Below are positions 24,259 through 33,304 of a DNA stretch of 64,000 nucleotides, in pieces; within the stretch, counting starts at the first letter, position 1; each line of letters opens with the position of its first letter. Both the position numbers and the translations under genes were made by a program. A model generated the notes under the pieces. That model made no database searches. It saw only the letters and a program-made list of their open reading frames with translations, and was not told the origin of the DNA. Source of the DNA: Schlegelella_A sp035995885 (GTDB lineage Bacteria > Pseudomonadota > Gammaproteobacteria > Burkholderiales > Burkholderiaceae_C). Location of the stretch: the NCBI GenBank assembly GCA_035995885.1, contig DASYKC010000199.1:1-64000 (forward strand), given 5' to 3'.

Positions 24259-25536
24259 CTAGTTGTCGAGCGGCCTGACCGCGGCGCGTCGTTCCTGGCC
24301 GCGGCCGAGCGCCAACGACAGCACCAGCCACAGAGCCGCCACCGGGAGCGCGCACAGCGCGACGACGCCGAGCTTGAGGCCGATCGCCTGCAGGCTGTCG
24401 AACGCCCATCCGGAGAGCGCGTCCGAGCCGCGATAGACGACGACGTCGATGAAGCTCTTGGCCTTGTACTTCTCCTCGCGGTCGACGACGGTGAAGAACA
24501 CCTGGCGCGCCGGGTTCGCGATCGCGAAGTTCATCCAGCGCTGCGCCACCTGGAAGACGAGCACGACGGCGAGCGTCGGGCTGAAGCCGAGCACGGCGAA
24601 GCCGACGAGGTAGACCGCCGGCAGCGCGCCCGCCGCGGCGCCGCAGCCGAAGCGTTTCAAGAACCGGCCGGTGGCGAAAAGCTGGGTGACGAGGCTCAGC
24701 AGCCCGACGGCGAGGTCGACTCCGGCGAAGACGCGCGTCTGCGCCGCCGCGCCGTGCACTTCGGCGGCGACGATGTGCGCCTGGGCGAAATAGAGCACCG
24801 TCGCGCCGAATGAGAGCAGGCTGACCCAGGCGGCGATGCCGAGCAGATAGGGCGAGCGCGCGATCTCCGTCAAGGCGGAGAACGCCCCGCCGCCGACCGG
24901 GCGCTCGTCGCGGCGCGGGCCTTCGGCCGCTGCCGTCGTGCGCTCGAGGCGATGGACGCAGAGCACGGCGAGCTCGAGCAACACGAGCGCGACGAGGAGC
25001 AGGTTCGCGGGCCCGAGCGGGCCCGAGAGCGCAATCGTCAGCACCGGGCCGAGGAGCGCGCCGGCCGTACCGCCGGCCCCGATGAAGCCGAACAGGCGCT
25101 TGCCCTGTTCGCTGTCGAAGAGGTCGGCCATGAACGACCAGAACACCGCCACCGCGAACAGGTTGAAGACGCTGACCCAGACGAAGAAGATGCGTGCGAC
25201 CGCGACCGGCTCGATGCCGAGCACCAGCAGCAGCCAGAAGAGCGCGAGGTTGGCGGCGAAGAAGTGGTACACGACGACGATGAAGCGGCGCCGCGGCCAT
25301 CGCGCGACGAGAGCCCCGTAGAGCGGCTGCGCGACCAGCAGCGTCGCGAAGGTGGCGGTGAAGAGCCACGGCAGCGCCTTGATGCCGCCGGCGATCGCGC
25401 TCTGGTCGCGCAGCGGGCGCAGCACGTAGTACGCGGCGAGGAGCGCGAAGAAGTAGGCGAACGACCAGAGCACGGCGCGCCGCTCCGAGCGCGTGGCCGG
25501 CATCAGGCCGCGCCAGCGGCCCGCCGGGGCCGTCAC
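24259..25536 (-). CDS. MFS-fold permease of the ADP/ATP carrier (NTP/NDP exchange)-like type
   Basis: The GTG at 25536 overlaps the upstream stop (GTGA) and is preferred; an ATG at 25503 is the alternative. The 425-residue protein has 12 hydrophobic segments. The N-terminal SFAYFFALLAAYYVLRPLRD is the hallmark of the bacterial ADP/ATP-carrier-like branch of the MFS, related to the nucleotide carriers of intracellular bacteria. VFWSFMADLFDSEQGKRLFGFI is a second conserved block. In free-living bacteria the substrate of these proteins is not established, so nucleotide exchange should not be assumed. Confidence 0.8.
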   Translation of the reverse strand: MTAPAGRWRGLMPATRSERRAVLWSFAYFFALLAAYYVLRPLRDQSAIAGGIKALPWLFTATFATLLVAQPLYGALVARWPRRRFIVVVYHFFAANLALFWLLLVLGIEPVAVARIFFVWVSVFNLFAVAVFWSFMADLFDSEQGKRLFGFIGAGGTAGALLGPVLTIALSGPLGPANLLLVALVLLELAVLCVHRLERTTAAAEGPRRDERPVGGGAFSALTEIARSPYLLGIAAWVSLLSFGATVLYFAQAHIVAAEVHGAAAQTRVFAGVDLAVGLLSLVTQLFATGRFLKRFGCGAAAGALPAVYLVGFAVLGFSPTLAVVLVFQVAQRWMNFAIANPARQVFFTVVDREEKYKAKSFIDVVVYRGSDALSGWAFDSLQAIGLKLGVVALCALPVAALWLVLSLALGRGQERRAAVRPLDN

Positions 25537-26273
25537 GGCGCCGAGCGCAGCTTCTCGCGCAGCTCCGCCGCGTTCGCGCTCGGGCCGTAGCCCGGCGCGC
25601 CGCGCTGGAAGCGGCGCGCTTCGGCGAGGCCGCCGGCGACGACCGGCTCGAAGCCGGCCTCCTGGACGAGCTCGGCCGCGACCTTCACCGCCTCGGCGTC
25701 GTCGCCCGCGATCGGGATCGGCAGCTTCGGATCGGCGCGGCCGGCCTCGCTGGCGATGATCGTGTAGCCGATGGTGTTGAAGACGCGCACGAGGCGCGCG
25801 CCGGGAAGAAATTTCTGCGACGTGAGACCGATGCCGTCGCGATCGGCGACGTCGGCGACCGCGCCGTCGCGACCGGCGACGGCGTTGCCGCAGTCGAGCA
25901 CGATCCTGCCCTTGAGCGCCGCGCCGTAGTCGCGACCGATCTCGGCCATCGCGCCGTAGGGCACGGCGAGAAAGATCACCTCGCCGAAAGCGATCGCCTC
26001 GGCCACGCTGCCGGCGCGCGCGGGCGGGCCGAGCTTCGCCGCGACCTCCCTGGCTTCGTCGGCGCTCTTGGCCGAGAACATGACCGGGTGTCCGGCCTTG
26101 ACCCAGAGGCCGCCGACGGTGCCGCCGATCCGGCCGGCGCCGATCGTGCCGATGCGCAGCTTGTCGCCCGTCGGCTGCGCCTGCGCGATGCGCCACGGCA
26201 AGGCCGCCGCCAGGCCGAGCACGCCGCCGGCGATCAGCAGCGTCCGGCGTTCGACATCGATGAGATGGCGCAT
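25533..26273 (-). CDS. Exported NADP-binding F420-oxidoreductase-like Rossmann protein
   Basis: The ATG at 26273 has a GGAGATC ribosome site 4-5 bp upstream; longer readings do not. The 246-residue product has an ERRTLLIAGG export signal of Tat type ending near AQAQP, then IGTIGAGRIGGTVGGLWVKAG (glycine-rich NADP-binding loop), VIFLAVPYGAMAEI and RVFNTIGYTIIAS. The family (NADPH-dependent F420 reductase-like, YhjE/Npd type) is normally cytoplasmic. An exported copy is unusual and would need a folded, cofactor-loaded Tat substrate. It is coupled to the permease gene downstream by GTGA. Confidence 0.8.
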   Translation of the reverse strand: MRHLIDVERRTLLIAGGVLGLAAALPWRIAQAQPTGDKLRIGTIGAGRIGGTVGGLWVKAGHPVMFSAKSADEAREVAAKLGPPARAGSVAEAIAFGEVIFLAVPYGAMAEIGRDYGAALKGRIVLDCGNAVAGRDGAVADVADRDGIGLTSQKFLPGARLVRVFNTIGYTIIASEAGRADPKLPIPIAGDDAEAVKVAAELVQEAGFEPVVAGGLAEARRFQRGAPGYGPSANAAELREKLRSAP

Positions 26274-26383
26274 CACGATCTCCAGGGCCCGGTGATGGGC
26301 GACGCCATCATCGTGCCGTCGGCCGAGCCGCGCAACCGAGGGGCGCGACGGCCCTACCATGAGCGTCGTTGCCGGAGCCCTCG

Positions 26384-27523
26384 ATGAGCATGAAGCGTCG
26401 CGATTTCCTCCAGACTGCCGCCGCCCTCGGCGCGATCGGCGCCTTGTCGCGCGCCGCCTTCGCGGCCGACGGACCGAAGGAGCGCCTGCGCATCCTGATC
26501 CTCGGCGGCACCGGCTTCACCGGGCCGCACCAGGTGCGCTATGCGCTCGAGCGCGGTCATCACGTCACGCTCTTCAATCGCGGCCGTCGGCCGCAGCCGT
26601 GGCCCGGCGACGTCGTCGAGCTCACCGGCGATCGCAACACCGGCGACCTGCGATCGCTCGAGACCGGCGAGTGGGACGTCTGCATCGACAACCCGACGAC
26701 GCTGCCGTTCTGGGTGCGCGACGCCGGCCGCGTGCTGCAGGGCCGCGTGCGCCAGTTCGTCTTCATCTCGACGGTCTCGGCCTATGCCGCCAACGACAAG
26801 GTCGACCAGGACGAATCGGCCCTGACCGCCGCCTACCAGGGCGTCGATGCGATGGCCGAGACGCAGGACACGCTGAGGGCCGACATGGCGCTCTACGGAC
26901 CGCTCAAGGCCGCAAGCGAGGCCGAGGCGCGACGCTGGTTCGGCGCGGCCACGACCGTGATTCGGCCCGGGCTCATCGTCGGTCCGGGCGACGAGACCGA
27001 TCGCTTCACCTACTGGCCGGTGCGGCTCGCGCGCGGCGGCGAGGTCCTCGCGCCGGGCGACGGCTCCGATCCGGTGCAGTTCATCGACGCGCGCGATCTC
27101 GCCGAATGGACGATCCGCATGGCCGAATCGCGCACGACCGGCACGTTCAACGCCACCGGTCCCGCGGCCCGGCTGACGACGCGCGAGATGCTCGTCGGCA
27201 TCGGCGCCGGGGTGCGCTCGGACGCGCCGCTGACCTGGGTGCCGACATCATTCCTCGAGAAGGAGAAGGTGCAGGCGTGGTCGGACCTGCCGGTGTGGGT
27301 GCCCGGCGAAGGCGACAGCGTCGGCTTCGCGCGCCGCGACATCGGCCGCGCCCTGCGCGCCGGCCTCACCTTCCGTCCGCTCGCCACGACCGCGGCCGAG
27401 ACGCTGGCGTGGTTCCGCGATCAGCCGGCCGCGCGCCAGGCCAAGCCGCGCACCGGCCTGACGCCGGAGCGCGAGGCGGAAGTGCTGGCGCAGTGGAAGG
27501 CGAGCACGGGCGGGAAGCGTTGA
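26384..27523 (+). CDS. Tat-exported NAD-dependent epimerase/dehydratase-like protein
   Basis: The ATG at 26384 has GGAG 6 bp upstream. A twin-arginine signal (KRRDFLQTAAALGAIGALS) is present, cleavage near AFAAD. The extended SDR core starts with LILGGTGFTGPHQVRYAL (residues 38-55), followed by FISTVSAYAAND, and FIDARDLAEWTIRM. The catalytic Tyr of the YxxxK motif is seen in ALYGPLKAASEA. The 379-residue length is normal for the group. The pairing of two exported Rossmann-fold proteins head-to-head (this gene and 25533-26273) suggests a shared periplasmic redox or sugar-modification task. The substrate is unknown. Confidence 0.85.
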   Translation: MSMKRRDFLQTAAALGAIGALSRAAFAADGPKERLRILILGGTGFTGPHQVRYALERGHHVTLFNRGRRPQPWPGDVVELTGDRNTGDLRSLETGEWDVCIDNPTTLPFWVRDAGRVLQGRVRQFVFISTVSAYAANDKVDQDESALTAAYQGVDAMAETQDTLRADMALYGPLKAASEAEARRWFGAATTVIRPGLIVGPGDETDRFTYWPVRLARGGEVLAPGDGSDPVQFIDARDLAEWTIRMAESRTTGTFNATGPAARLTTREMLVGIGAGVRSDAPLTWVPTSFLEKEKVQAWSDLPVWVPGEGDSVGFARRDIGRALRAGLTFRPLATTAAETLAWFRDQPAARQAKPRTGLTPEREAEVLAQWKASTGGKR

Positions 27524-27550
27524 CGTGCTGTCGGTGCGACAGGGCGCGAG

Positions 27551-28834
27551 CTATGCCAGCGGCGTGCGCTCGAGATATCGCCGCCGCCACGGCTTGAGCA
27601 GCAGGATCGCCAGCACGGCGGTGACGATGTCGAGCGTGATGGCGGTGCCGAAGACCGGCACCCAGCTGCCGAGCTTCTCGTGCATCAGTGCCGCCAGCGG
27701 GCCGCCGAAGATCGCGCCGACCCCCTGGGCGATGTAGAGCCAACCGTAGTTGGCAGTGGCGTGCGCGGTGCCGAAGGTATCGGTCAGGGTCGAGGGGAAG
27801 AGAGAGAAGATCTCGCCCCAGCCGAAGAAGACGACGCCTGACATGATCACGAACGCCAGCGGCTGGTCGCGCAAGGTCAGCCACAGCGCCATCGCCACGC
27901 CCTCGAGGGCGAAGGCGAGGCACATGGTGTTTTCGCGGCCGTAGCGGTCGGAGATCCAGCCGAAGAACGGCCGCGTCAGGCCGTTGGTCAGGCGATCGAC
28001 CGTGAGCGCGAGCGGCAGCGCCGCCAGACCGAAGACGAGCGTGCCGGCGACGCCGAAGTCGCGCGCGAACGTCGCCATCTGCGACGTGACCATGAGGCCG
28101 GAGGTCGACATCATCGACATCATCACGAACATCAGCCAGAAGATCGGCTCGCGCAGCATGGCCGATGGACCGACGTCTCGCGCCTGGCGCGCGCCGCTGC
28201 GCGAGGGCATGGCCGCAAATGCCGTGACCTGACCTTGCGGTTGGCGCAGCCCCTGCGCCGCCAGCGCCCCGACGACCGCGAAGATCAGGCCGAAGCGGAC
28301 GAGCGTCTGCTCGAGCCCGAGGCTGGCCAGCTCGCTCGAGATCGGAAAGGTCGTCAGGATGGCCCCCATGCCGTAGCCGGCCGCGACCATGCCGACGGCG
28401 AAGCCGCGCTGCTGCGGGAACCAGCGGACCATGTGGCCGACGACGCCGACGTAGACGATGCCCGTGCCGAGCCCGCCGATCACGCCGTACGTGAGATAGA
28501 GCGCCGAGAGGCTGCCGACATGCGCCGCCAGGACCCAGCTCAGGCCCGACAGGATCGCGCCGATCGTGATGAGACGGCGCGGTCCGAAGCGATCGACCAG
28601 GCTGCCCTGGAACGGCGAGAAGAAGGTCTGCAGCACGATCAGCAGCGAGAACGTGATCTGCAGCGTCGAGAGCGCCACGCCGAACTTCGCGGTCAACGGC
28701 TTGGTGAACAAGGTCCAGACGTACTGCGGGCTGGAGATGGCCATCATGCAGACCAGGCCGAAGAGCAGCTGCGCCCAGCGGTTGTGGATCGAGACGGCGG
28801 CCGGCGTGCTGCCGGTCGTGCTGAGTGACGTCAT
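27551..28834 (-). CDS. MFS transporter, oxalate/formate antiporter (OFA)-like
   Basis: The 427-residue product has 12 hydrophobic segments and the OFA-family pattern: RWAQLLFGLVCMMAISSPQY at the start of the first helix, LQTFFSPFQGSLVDRFGPR in the loop 2-3 motif, GGLGTGIVYVG, and MSTSGLMVTSQMA in the second half. OxlT-type proteins swap oxalate for formate; others in the family carry different small acids. An oxalate decarboxylase is encoded 6 kb away (34656-35960), so oxalate is plausible, but they are not in one operon and the decarboxylase is exported. It is convergent with the epimerase gene. Confidence 0.8.
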   Translation of the reverse strand: MTSLSTTGSTPAAVSIHNRWAQLLFGLVCMMAISSPQYVWTLFTKPLTAKFGVALSTLQITFSLLIVLQTFFSPFQGSLVDRFGPRRLITIGAILSGLSWVLAAHVGSLSALYLTYGVIGGLGTGIVYVGVVGHMVRWFPQQRGFAVGMVAAGYGMGAILTTFPISSELASLGLEQTLVRFGLIFAVVGALAAQGLRQPQGQVTAFAAMPSRSGARQARDVGPSAMLREPIFWLMFVMMSMMSTSGLMVTSQMATFARDFGVAGTLVFGLAALPLALTVDRLTNGLTRPFFGWISDRYGRENTMCLAFALEGVAMALWLTLRDQPLAFVIMSGVVFFGWGEIFSLFPSTLTDTFGTAHATANYGWLYIAQGVGAIFGGPLAALMHEKLGSWVPVFGTAITLDIVTAVLAILLLKPWRRRYLERTPLA

Positions 28835-29046
28835 CGTGGGCTCCGTGGCTTGGTGCCCGACCTATGCAAAGCGCGTGCCGAAATGTTGCCGCTCGGGCCT
28901 GCGCTGGCGCTCCGCGAACCTGGGATCAGGGTGCAAAACAGGGCATCGATCACCGTGACGCGGCGCGAACCCGTCCTGACGCGAGCCGCGATGGTGCGTC
29001 GCCAGGCGTTGGCGGCCGGCGACGTGGACGAGCACCGCTGCCGGAG

Positions 29047-30432
29047 CTACACGTGGAGCAGCAAGTGTTCACGCTCCCACGGCGAAATCACTTTCATGAA
29101 TTCATCGTGCTCGACTTCCTTGACCTCGGTGTACACGGTGACGAACTCGTCGCCGAGGATCTCGCGCAAGGCCTCGTCGTCGCGCAACAACTGAAGCGCC
29201 TCGCCGAGGCTGCGAGACAGCATGTAGCCCTGCTGGTACGCGTCGTCGGTGCATGCGGCGCTCGGCTCGATGCGATTGCGCATGCCGAGATAGCCGCAGG
29301 CCAGCGTCGCGGCAATCGCGATGTAGGGGTTGGAGTCGGCGCCGATGACACGGTTCTCGATCCGACGTGCCGACGGCGGCGCGATGGGCGCGCGAATGCC
29401 GACGGTCCGGTTGTCGCTGCCCCAATGGGTGTTGATCGGCGCAGCGGTGTAGCGGGCCAGCCTGCGGTAGCTGTTGACGTAAGGCGCGAACAACGCCATC
29501 GCTGCCGGGATGTAGCGCTGCAGGCCGCCGATGTACCAATGGAACTCTTCGCTCGGCGTTCCATCCGCCTTGCTGAAGAGATTGCGTCCGCTCGCCTTGT
29601 CGACGATGCTCTGGTGGACGTGCATCGCGCTCCCCGGCTCGCCCGCGATCGGCTTGGCCATGAAAGTCGCATGCATGTCGTGGCGCAGCGCCGCCTCGCG
29701 CAGCGTGCGCTTGAAGAAGAACACCTGATCGGCGAGCGAGAGCGGGTGCGAATGGAAGAAGTTGATCTCCATCTGGCCCGCGCCGGTTTCGTGGATCAGC
29801 GTATCGACGTTGAGCTCCATCTGCTTGCAGTACTGGTAGACGTCCTCGAACAGGGGATCGAACTCGTTGACGGCATCGATCGAATACGACTGGCGCGTGG
29901 ATTCGGACCTGCCGCTGCGCCCGATCGGCAGCCTGAGCGGCAAGTCGGCATCGCTGCTGCGCGCGACGAGGTAGAACTCGAGCTCGGGAGCGACCACCGG
30001 CGACCAGCCGGCTTCGTCGTAGTAGCGGCAGACGCGCCGCAGCACCGAGCGCGCAGCGTACGGGACGAGCTGGCCGGTTCGGTCGTAGCAGTCGTGGATC
30101 ACCTGCGCCGTCGGATCGCTCGCCCACGGGACGATGCGCACCGTGGCCGGGTCCGGCCGGAGATCGATGTCCGGGTCGGTCGGATGAACGACCTTGAGGA
30201 ATGGTCCGCGGCGCGGCACTTCGCCGCCCACGCTCAATGCGACGGTCCCCTCCGGAAGACGCAGTCCGCGCTCCGCGGTGAAACGGTTTCGGGGCAGGAT
30301 CTTGCCGCGGGCGATGCCGGCAAGGTCGGGCACCAGGCACTCGACCTCGGTGACGCGACGCTCGTCGAGCCAGCGCTCGAGGTCGGCGAAGTCGGTCGGC
30401 TCGGTCGTTTGGACCATCGGTACTGCTGTCAT
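29047..30432 (-). CDS. Glutamine synthetase-family ligase (gamma-glutamyl-amine synthetase-like)
   Basis: The 461-residue product starts at the ATG 30432, 4 bp after the PuuD-like gene's stop. It belongs to the GlnA-related class that includes PuuA and other gamma-glutamylpolyamide synthetases, not housekeeping GlnA: VECLVPDLAGIARGKILPR in the beta-grasp part, TGAGQMEINFFHSHPL and GSAMHVHQSI in the catalytic core, and RIENRVIGADSNPYIAIAA near the end. The metal-binding Glu/His residues are in place. These enzymes join glutamate to an amine using ATP. Together with the PuuD-like hydrolase it suggests gamma-glutamylation in amine use; no PuuB or PuuC homologue is adjacent. Confidence 0.88.
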   Translation of the reverse strand: MTAVPMVQTTEPTDFADLERWLDERRVTEVECLVPDLAGIARGKILPRNRFTAERGLRLPEGTVALSVGGEVPRRGPFLKVVHPTDPDIDLRPDPATVRIVPWASDPTAQVIHDCYDRTGQLVPYAARSVLRRVCRYYDEAGWSPVVAPELEFYLVARSSDADLPLRLPIGRSGRSESTRQSYSIDAVNEFDPLFEDVYQYCKQMELNVDTLIHETGAGQMEINFFHSHPLSLADQVFFFKRTLREAALRHDMHATFMAKPIAGEPGSAMHVHQSIVDKASGRNLFSKADGTPSEEFHWYIGGLQRYIPAAMALFAPYVNSYRRLARYTAAPINTHWGSDNRTVGIRAPIAPPSARRIENRVIGADSNPYIAIAATLACGYLGMRNRIEPSAACTDDAYQQGYMLSRSLGEALQLLRDDEALREILGDEFVTVYTEVKEVEHDEFMKVISPWEREHLLLHV

Positions 30433-30436
30433 GGGT

Positions 30437-31207
30437 TTAACGCTTGCCGTGATAGCTGCGAGCGGCGTCACCGAGAGCGCCGAAGAGGCGCATGGACACC
30501 GGGTTCTGCGCCGCTTGCCACTCGGGATGCCATTGCACGCCGAGGGCGAAGCCGCTGCCATCGGCAATGGAAAAGGCCTCGACCAGGCCGTCGGGCGCGC
30601 GCGCTTCGACCCGAAGGCCCGGGGCGAGCCGCTTGATGCCCTGGCCGTGCAGCGAGTTGACCTGGATGACGCGTTCGCCGAGCAGCGCGTCGAGAACGCC
30701 CCCGGGTTCTATCGAGACGTCGTGCGAGATGCCGTACTGGACCTCGATGGCGTCGTCGTCGCGGTCGCGGTGGTCGCGGTAGCCCTCGACCGCGTGCACG
30801 GCCTGGAAGAGGCTGCCGCCGAGGGCGACGTTCGCTTCCTGGAAGCCGCGGCAGATCGCGAACAAGGGCATTCCGAGCGCGACCACCTTCGGGACGATCG
30901 GCAGCGTCCAGGCGTCGCGTTCCGGGTCGAGGGGGAGCGATTCGTCGAGCACCGTTTCGTCGAAGTGGCTCGGATGGACGTTCGACGGCGAGCCGGTGAG
31001 CAGCACGCCGTCGGCGACCGCGAGCAGGTTGTCGAGCTCGTGGGAGCTGGCTCCCGGAACGATGATCGGCTGGCAGTCGGCGAGCCAGACTGCGTCGACG
31101 TACTGCTTGGCCACGACATGAAACGGGTCGCGTCCCAACAAGCGGTTGCAGGCAGGAACGAGAACGATCGGGCGAGCGCCCTTGACTGCAGGCGCGGACG
31201 GGTTCAT
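30437..31207 (-). CDS. PuuD-like gamma-glutamyl-GABA hydrolase (class I glutamine amidotransferase fold)
   Basis: The ATG at 31207 has a GGAGGAAGG ribosome site. The 256-residue enzyme has the peptidase C26 layout: IVLVPACNRLLGRDPFHVV at the start, ADGVLLTGSPSNVHPSHF, nucleophile Cys119 in LFAICRGFQEANV, and the His-Glu pair in GVQWHPEWQ. PuuD cuts the gamma-glutamyl group from gamma-Glu-GABA in putrescine breakdown. It lies between the RimK-like and GS-like genes in one transcript (spacing 22 bp and 4 bp). Confidence 0.9.
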   Translation of the reverse strand: MNPSAPAVKGARPIVLVPACNRLLGRDPFHVVAKQYVDAVWLADCQPIIVPGASSHELDNLLAVADGVLLTGSPSNVHPSHFDETVLDESLPLDPERDAWTLPIVPKVVALGMPLFAICRGFQEANVALGGSLFQAVHAVEGYRDHRDRDDDAIEVQYGISHDVSIEPGGVLDALLGERVIQVNSLHGQGIKRLAPGLRVEARAPDGLVEAFSIADGSGFALGVQWHPEWQAAQNPVSMRLFGALGDAARSYHGKR

Positions 31208-31229
31208 GACGCCTTCCTCCGGGCACTTG

Positions 31230-32726
31230 TCATGCCCGGGCCGAAGCGCTTGGCTCACTGGCCGCGACGCTCCGGCGCTCGGCGATGCGCCGCGCATACA
31301 CGCCCATCACCTCGCGATAGAGCGCGCTGCCGAGGACCTGGTCCTCGTTGCCGTGGTCGACGTTGGGATTGCAGTTGACCTCGATGACGCAGCAGCGATC
31401 GCCGACCTGCTTCAGGTCCACCCCGTACAGGCCGCGGCCGATCAGATTGGCCGCACGCAGCGCGGTGCTGACGACGATCTCCGGCGTCTCGCCGACCGAG
31501 AGGGCGACCGTCTTGCCCTCGATCGTCTGCTCCCCCGGCTCGGCCTGGACCACCTTCCAATGGCCCGGCGCCATGAAGTACTTGCACACGAACAGGGGCC
31601 GGCGATCGAACACGCCGACGCGCCAGTCGAATCCCGTGGGCAGCCACTCCTGGGCGATGAGCAGCTCGGAGATCGCGAAGAACCGGTTGGCCTGGCTCTC
31701 GAGCTGCTCCGGCGCTTCGATCTTCAGCACGTCGAGGCCGAAGCCGCTGTCCGGGAGCTTCAGCACGCAGGGCAGGCCGAGCGTCGCGATCACCTGGTCG
31801 AGGTTCTCGCGCTGCACGATCATCGTCTTGGGCTCGGGGACGCGGTGCCGGCTCATCAGCTCGCGCAGGTAGACCTTGTTCGTGCACTTGAGGATCGAGT
31901 CCGGATCGTCGACGACGGGCATGCCGAGCGACTCGGCGCGGCGCGCGAACTCATAGGTGTAGCCGTCGACGTAGGTGCCTGCCCGGATGAAGAGGCCGTC
32001 GTAGCGGGCGAGCTGCTCGAGCGCGTCGGGGCCGACCACTTCCGCCGCCAGACCCACGGACGGCGCCGCCTCCAGGAACCGATCGATGGCCTTCTCGTTC
32101 GACGGCTTGTGCTTCTCGTCCGGGTCGCACAGGATGGCGATCTTCGGCCTGTCGCCGCTCTTGCGCGGTTCACGCGACGGCTCGCTGCGGGCGACGAACG
32201 CCTTCGCCGCCTCGAGGAGGACCGGCCGGTGCTGCGCCGGCACGTCGGCGACGCCGATGGCGTCGATCTTCTCCAGCGTCCAGCGCCCGTCGGCACGCAC
32301 GAAGCGCGCACGCAGCAACGGTGCCTTGGCCTCGGCGAACAGCTGCTGCGCGAGCGCCGGATGCAGGTCGGCCGGATCGCGGCCGAAGTAGCTGTCGAGC
32401 TCGAAGCGCTCGCTCGCGTCATGGTGCAGCGTCTCGTGCACGAGCTCGTCGAGCTTGGCGGCGACGGCGTGGACGCGCTCCTCGGATTTCAGGTCCTCGA
32501 TCGTCTTCACGTCCGGCAGCGGCCGGTGCCCGCGCGCTTCGCCGAGCAGCGAGACGTAGTAGCCGCGCCCCTGGTAGCGGTTGGAGCGGCACAGGTTGAT
32601 CACCTGCGCGCCGCCGCCGGCATCGTTCGCGCTGTCGGCGAGGTAGGTGCGTGCCGTCGTGACGCTCGCGCCCGCAAGCTCGAAGGGCCAGTCCTGGCTG
32701 CGGTCGATGACGAAGATGGCTTTCAT
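31230..32726 (-). CDS. RimK-like ATP-grasp ligase with N-terminal RLAN-type domain
   Basis: The 498-residue product starts at the ATG 32726. The first 180 residues match the RimK-like ATP-grasp N-terminal (RLAN) domain: FVIDRSQDWPFEL, then VINLCRSNRYQGRGYYVSLL. The ATP-grasp part covers about 200-490: ILKCTNKVYLRELMSRHRV, CVLKLPDSGFGLDVLKI, then GRGLYGVDLKQVGDRCCVIE and VNCNPNVDHGNED with the metal-binding Glu/Asn pair. RimK-type enzymes add amino acids, often glutamate, to peptides or small molecules. As the first gene of an operon with a GS-like ligase and a gamma-glutamyl hydrolase, it points to amide-bond formation on an unknown acceptor. Confidence 0.88.
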   Translation of the reverse strand: MKAIFVIDRSQDWPFELAGASVTTARTYLADSANDAGGGAQVINLCRSNRYQGRGYYVSLLGEARGHRPLPDVKTIEDLKSEERVHAVAAKLDELVHETLHHDASERFELDSYFGRDPADLHPALAQQLFAEAKAPLLRARFVRADGRWTLEKIDAIGVADVPAQHRPVLLEAAKAFVARSEPSREPRKSGDRPKIAILCDPDEKHKPSNEKAIDRFLEAAPSVGLAAEVVGPDALEQLARYDGLFIRAGTYVDGYTYEFARRAESLGMPVVDDPDSILKCTNKVYLRELMSRHRVPEPKTMIVQRENLDQVIATLGLPCVLKLPDSGFGLDVLKIEAPEQLESQANRFFAISELLIAQEWLPTGFDWRVGVFDRRPLFVCKYFMAPGHWKVVQAEPGEQTIEGKTVALSVGETPEIVVSTALRAANLIGRGLYGVDLKQVGDRCCVIEVNCNPNVDHGNEDQVLGSALYREVMGVYARRIAERRSVAASEPSASARA

Positions 32727-32956
32727 GCGAGGGGCGGGCGAGAAGGCGCACGGAATCGTCCATGGCACTCATCCACCTCGCAGTCGGACGCAGCCGATAT
32801 CGGACGTCGGGCGACGGCGCAACTGCGCTGTCGTCGACGGTCAAGGCGGCCGGTCGAAGTCGCTTGCCGGCCGTTTCCCCTGGAACGCCGCTTGCCGGAT
32901 CCATTGCAGGGCGAGGGCGTCAAGCCGCGGTGTGTCGACGGCGGAATGAGGTTGCG

Positions 32957-33259
32957 ATGATCACAGGCGAATCGGGTTCGAAACAACCTCGATCGGGGTC
33001 GCTGGTCGAGGAGGATTCGGGCGCACCGACGCCCGAAGCACCCGCCAAGGGAGACACCGAACGCGCGACGGGCGAAAAATTGTCCGAGGAAGAGGGGATC
33101 ACCGAGCAGAAGGACGACCGGAGCGATACCGGCGTCGCGCCGGATTCGGAAGAAGAGGCCCATGAGCCCGTCGATCCGCACCCCGACACGCCCGACGATT
33201 TCGATGAGGGCGTTGAATGCGACCGGGAGAGCGTCGAGGCGGTGCGAAAGGATCCGTGA
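32957..33259 (+). CDS. Small acidic, probably disordered protein
   Basis: I choose the ATG at 32957, with a GAGG motif nearby, since upstream in-frame sequence is not protein-like. The 100-residue product is strongly acidic and polar (EEDSGAPTPEAPAKGD, KLSEEEGITEQKDDRSD, DPHPDTPDDFDEGVE), with no hydrophobic core. It should be unstructured. I do not recognise the family. It is convergent with the metal transporter gene. Confidence 0.45.
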   Translation: MITGESGSKQPRSGSLVEEDSGAPTPEAPAKGDTERATGEKLSEEEGITEQKDDRSDTGVAPDSEEEAHEPVDPHPDTPDDFDEGVECDRESVEAVRKDP

Positions 33260-33304
33260 TCCGCTGAGGAATGCCAATGAGCGCGCGCGCCTGCGCGCCA
33301 ACCT

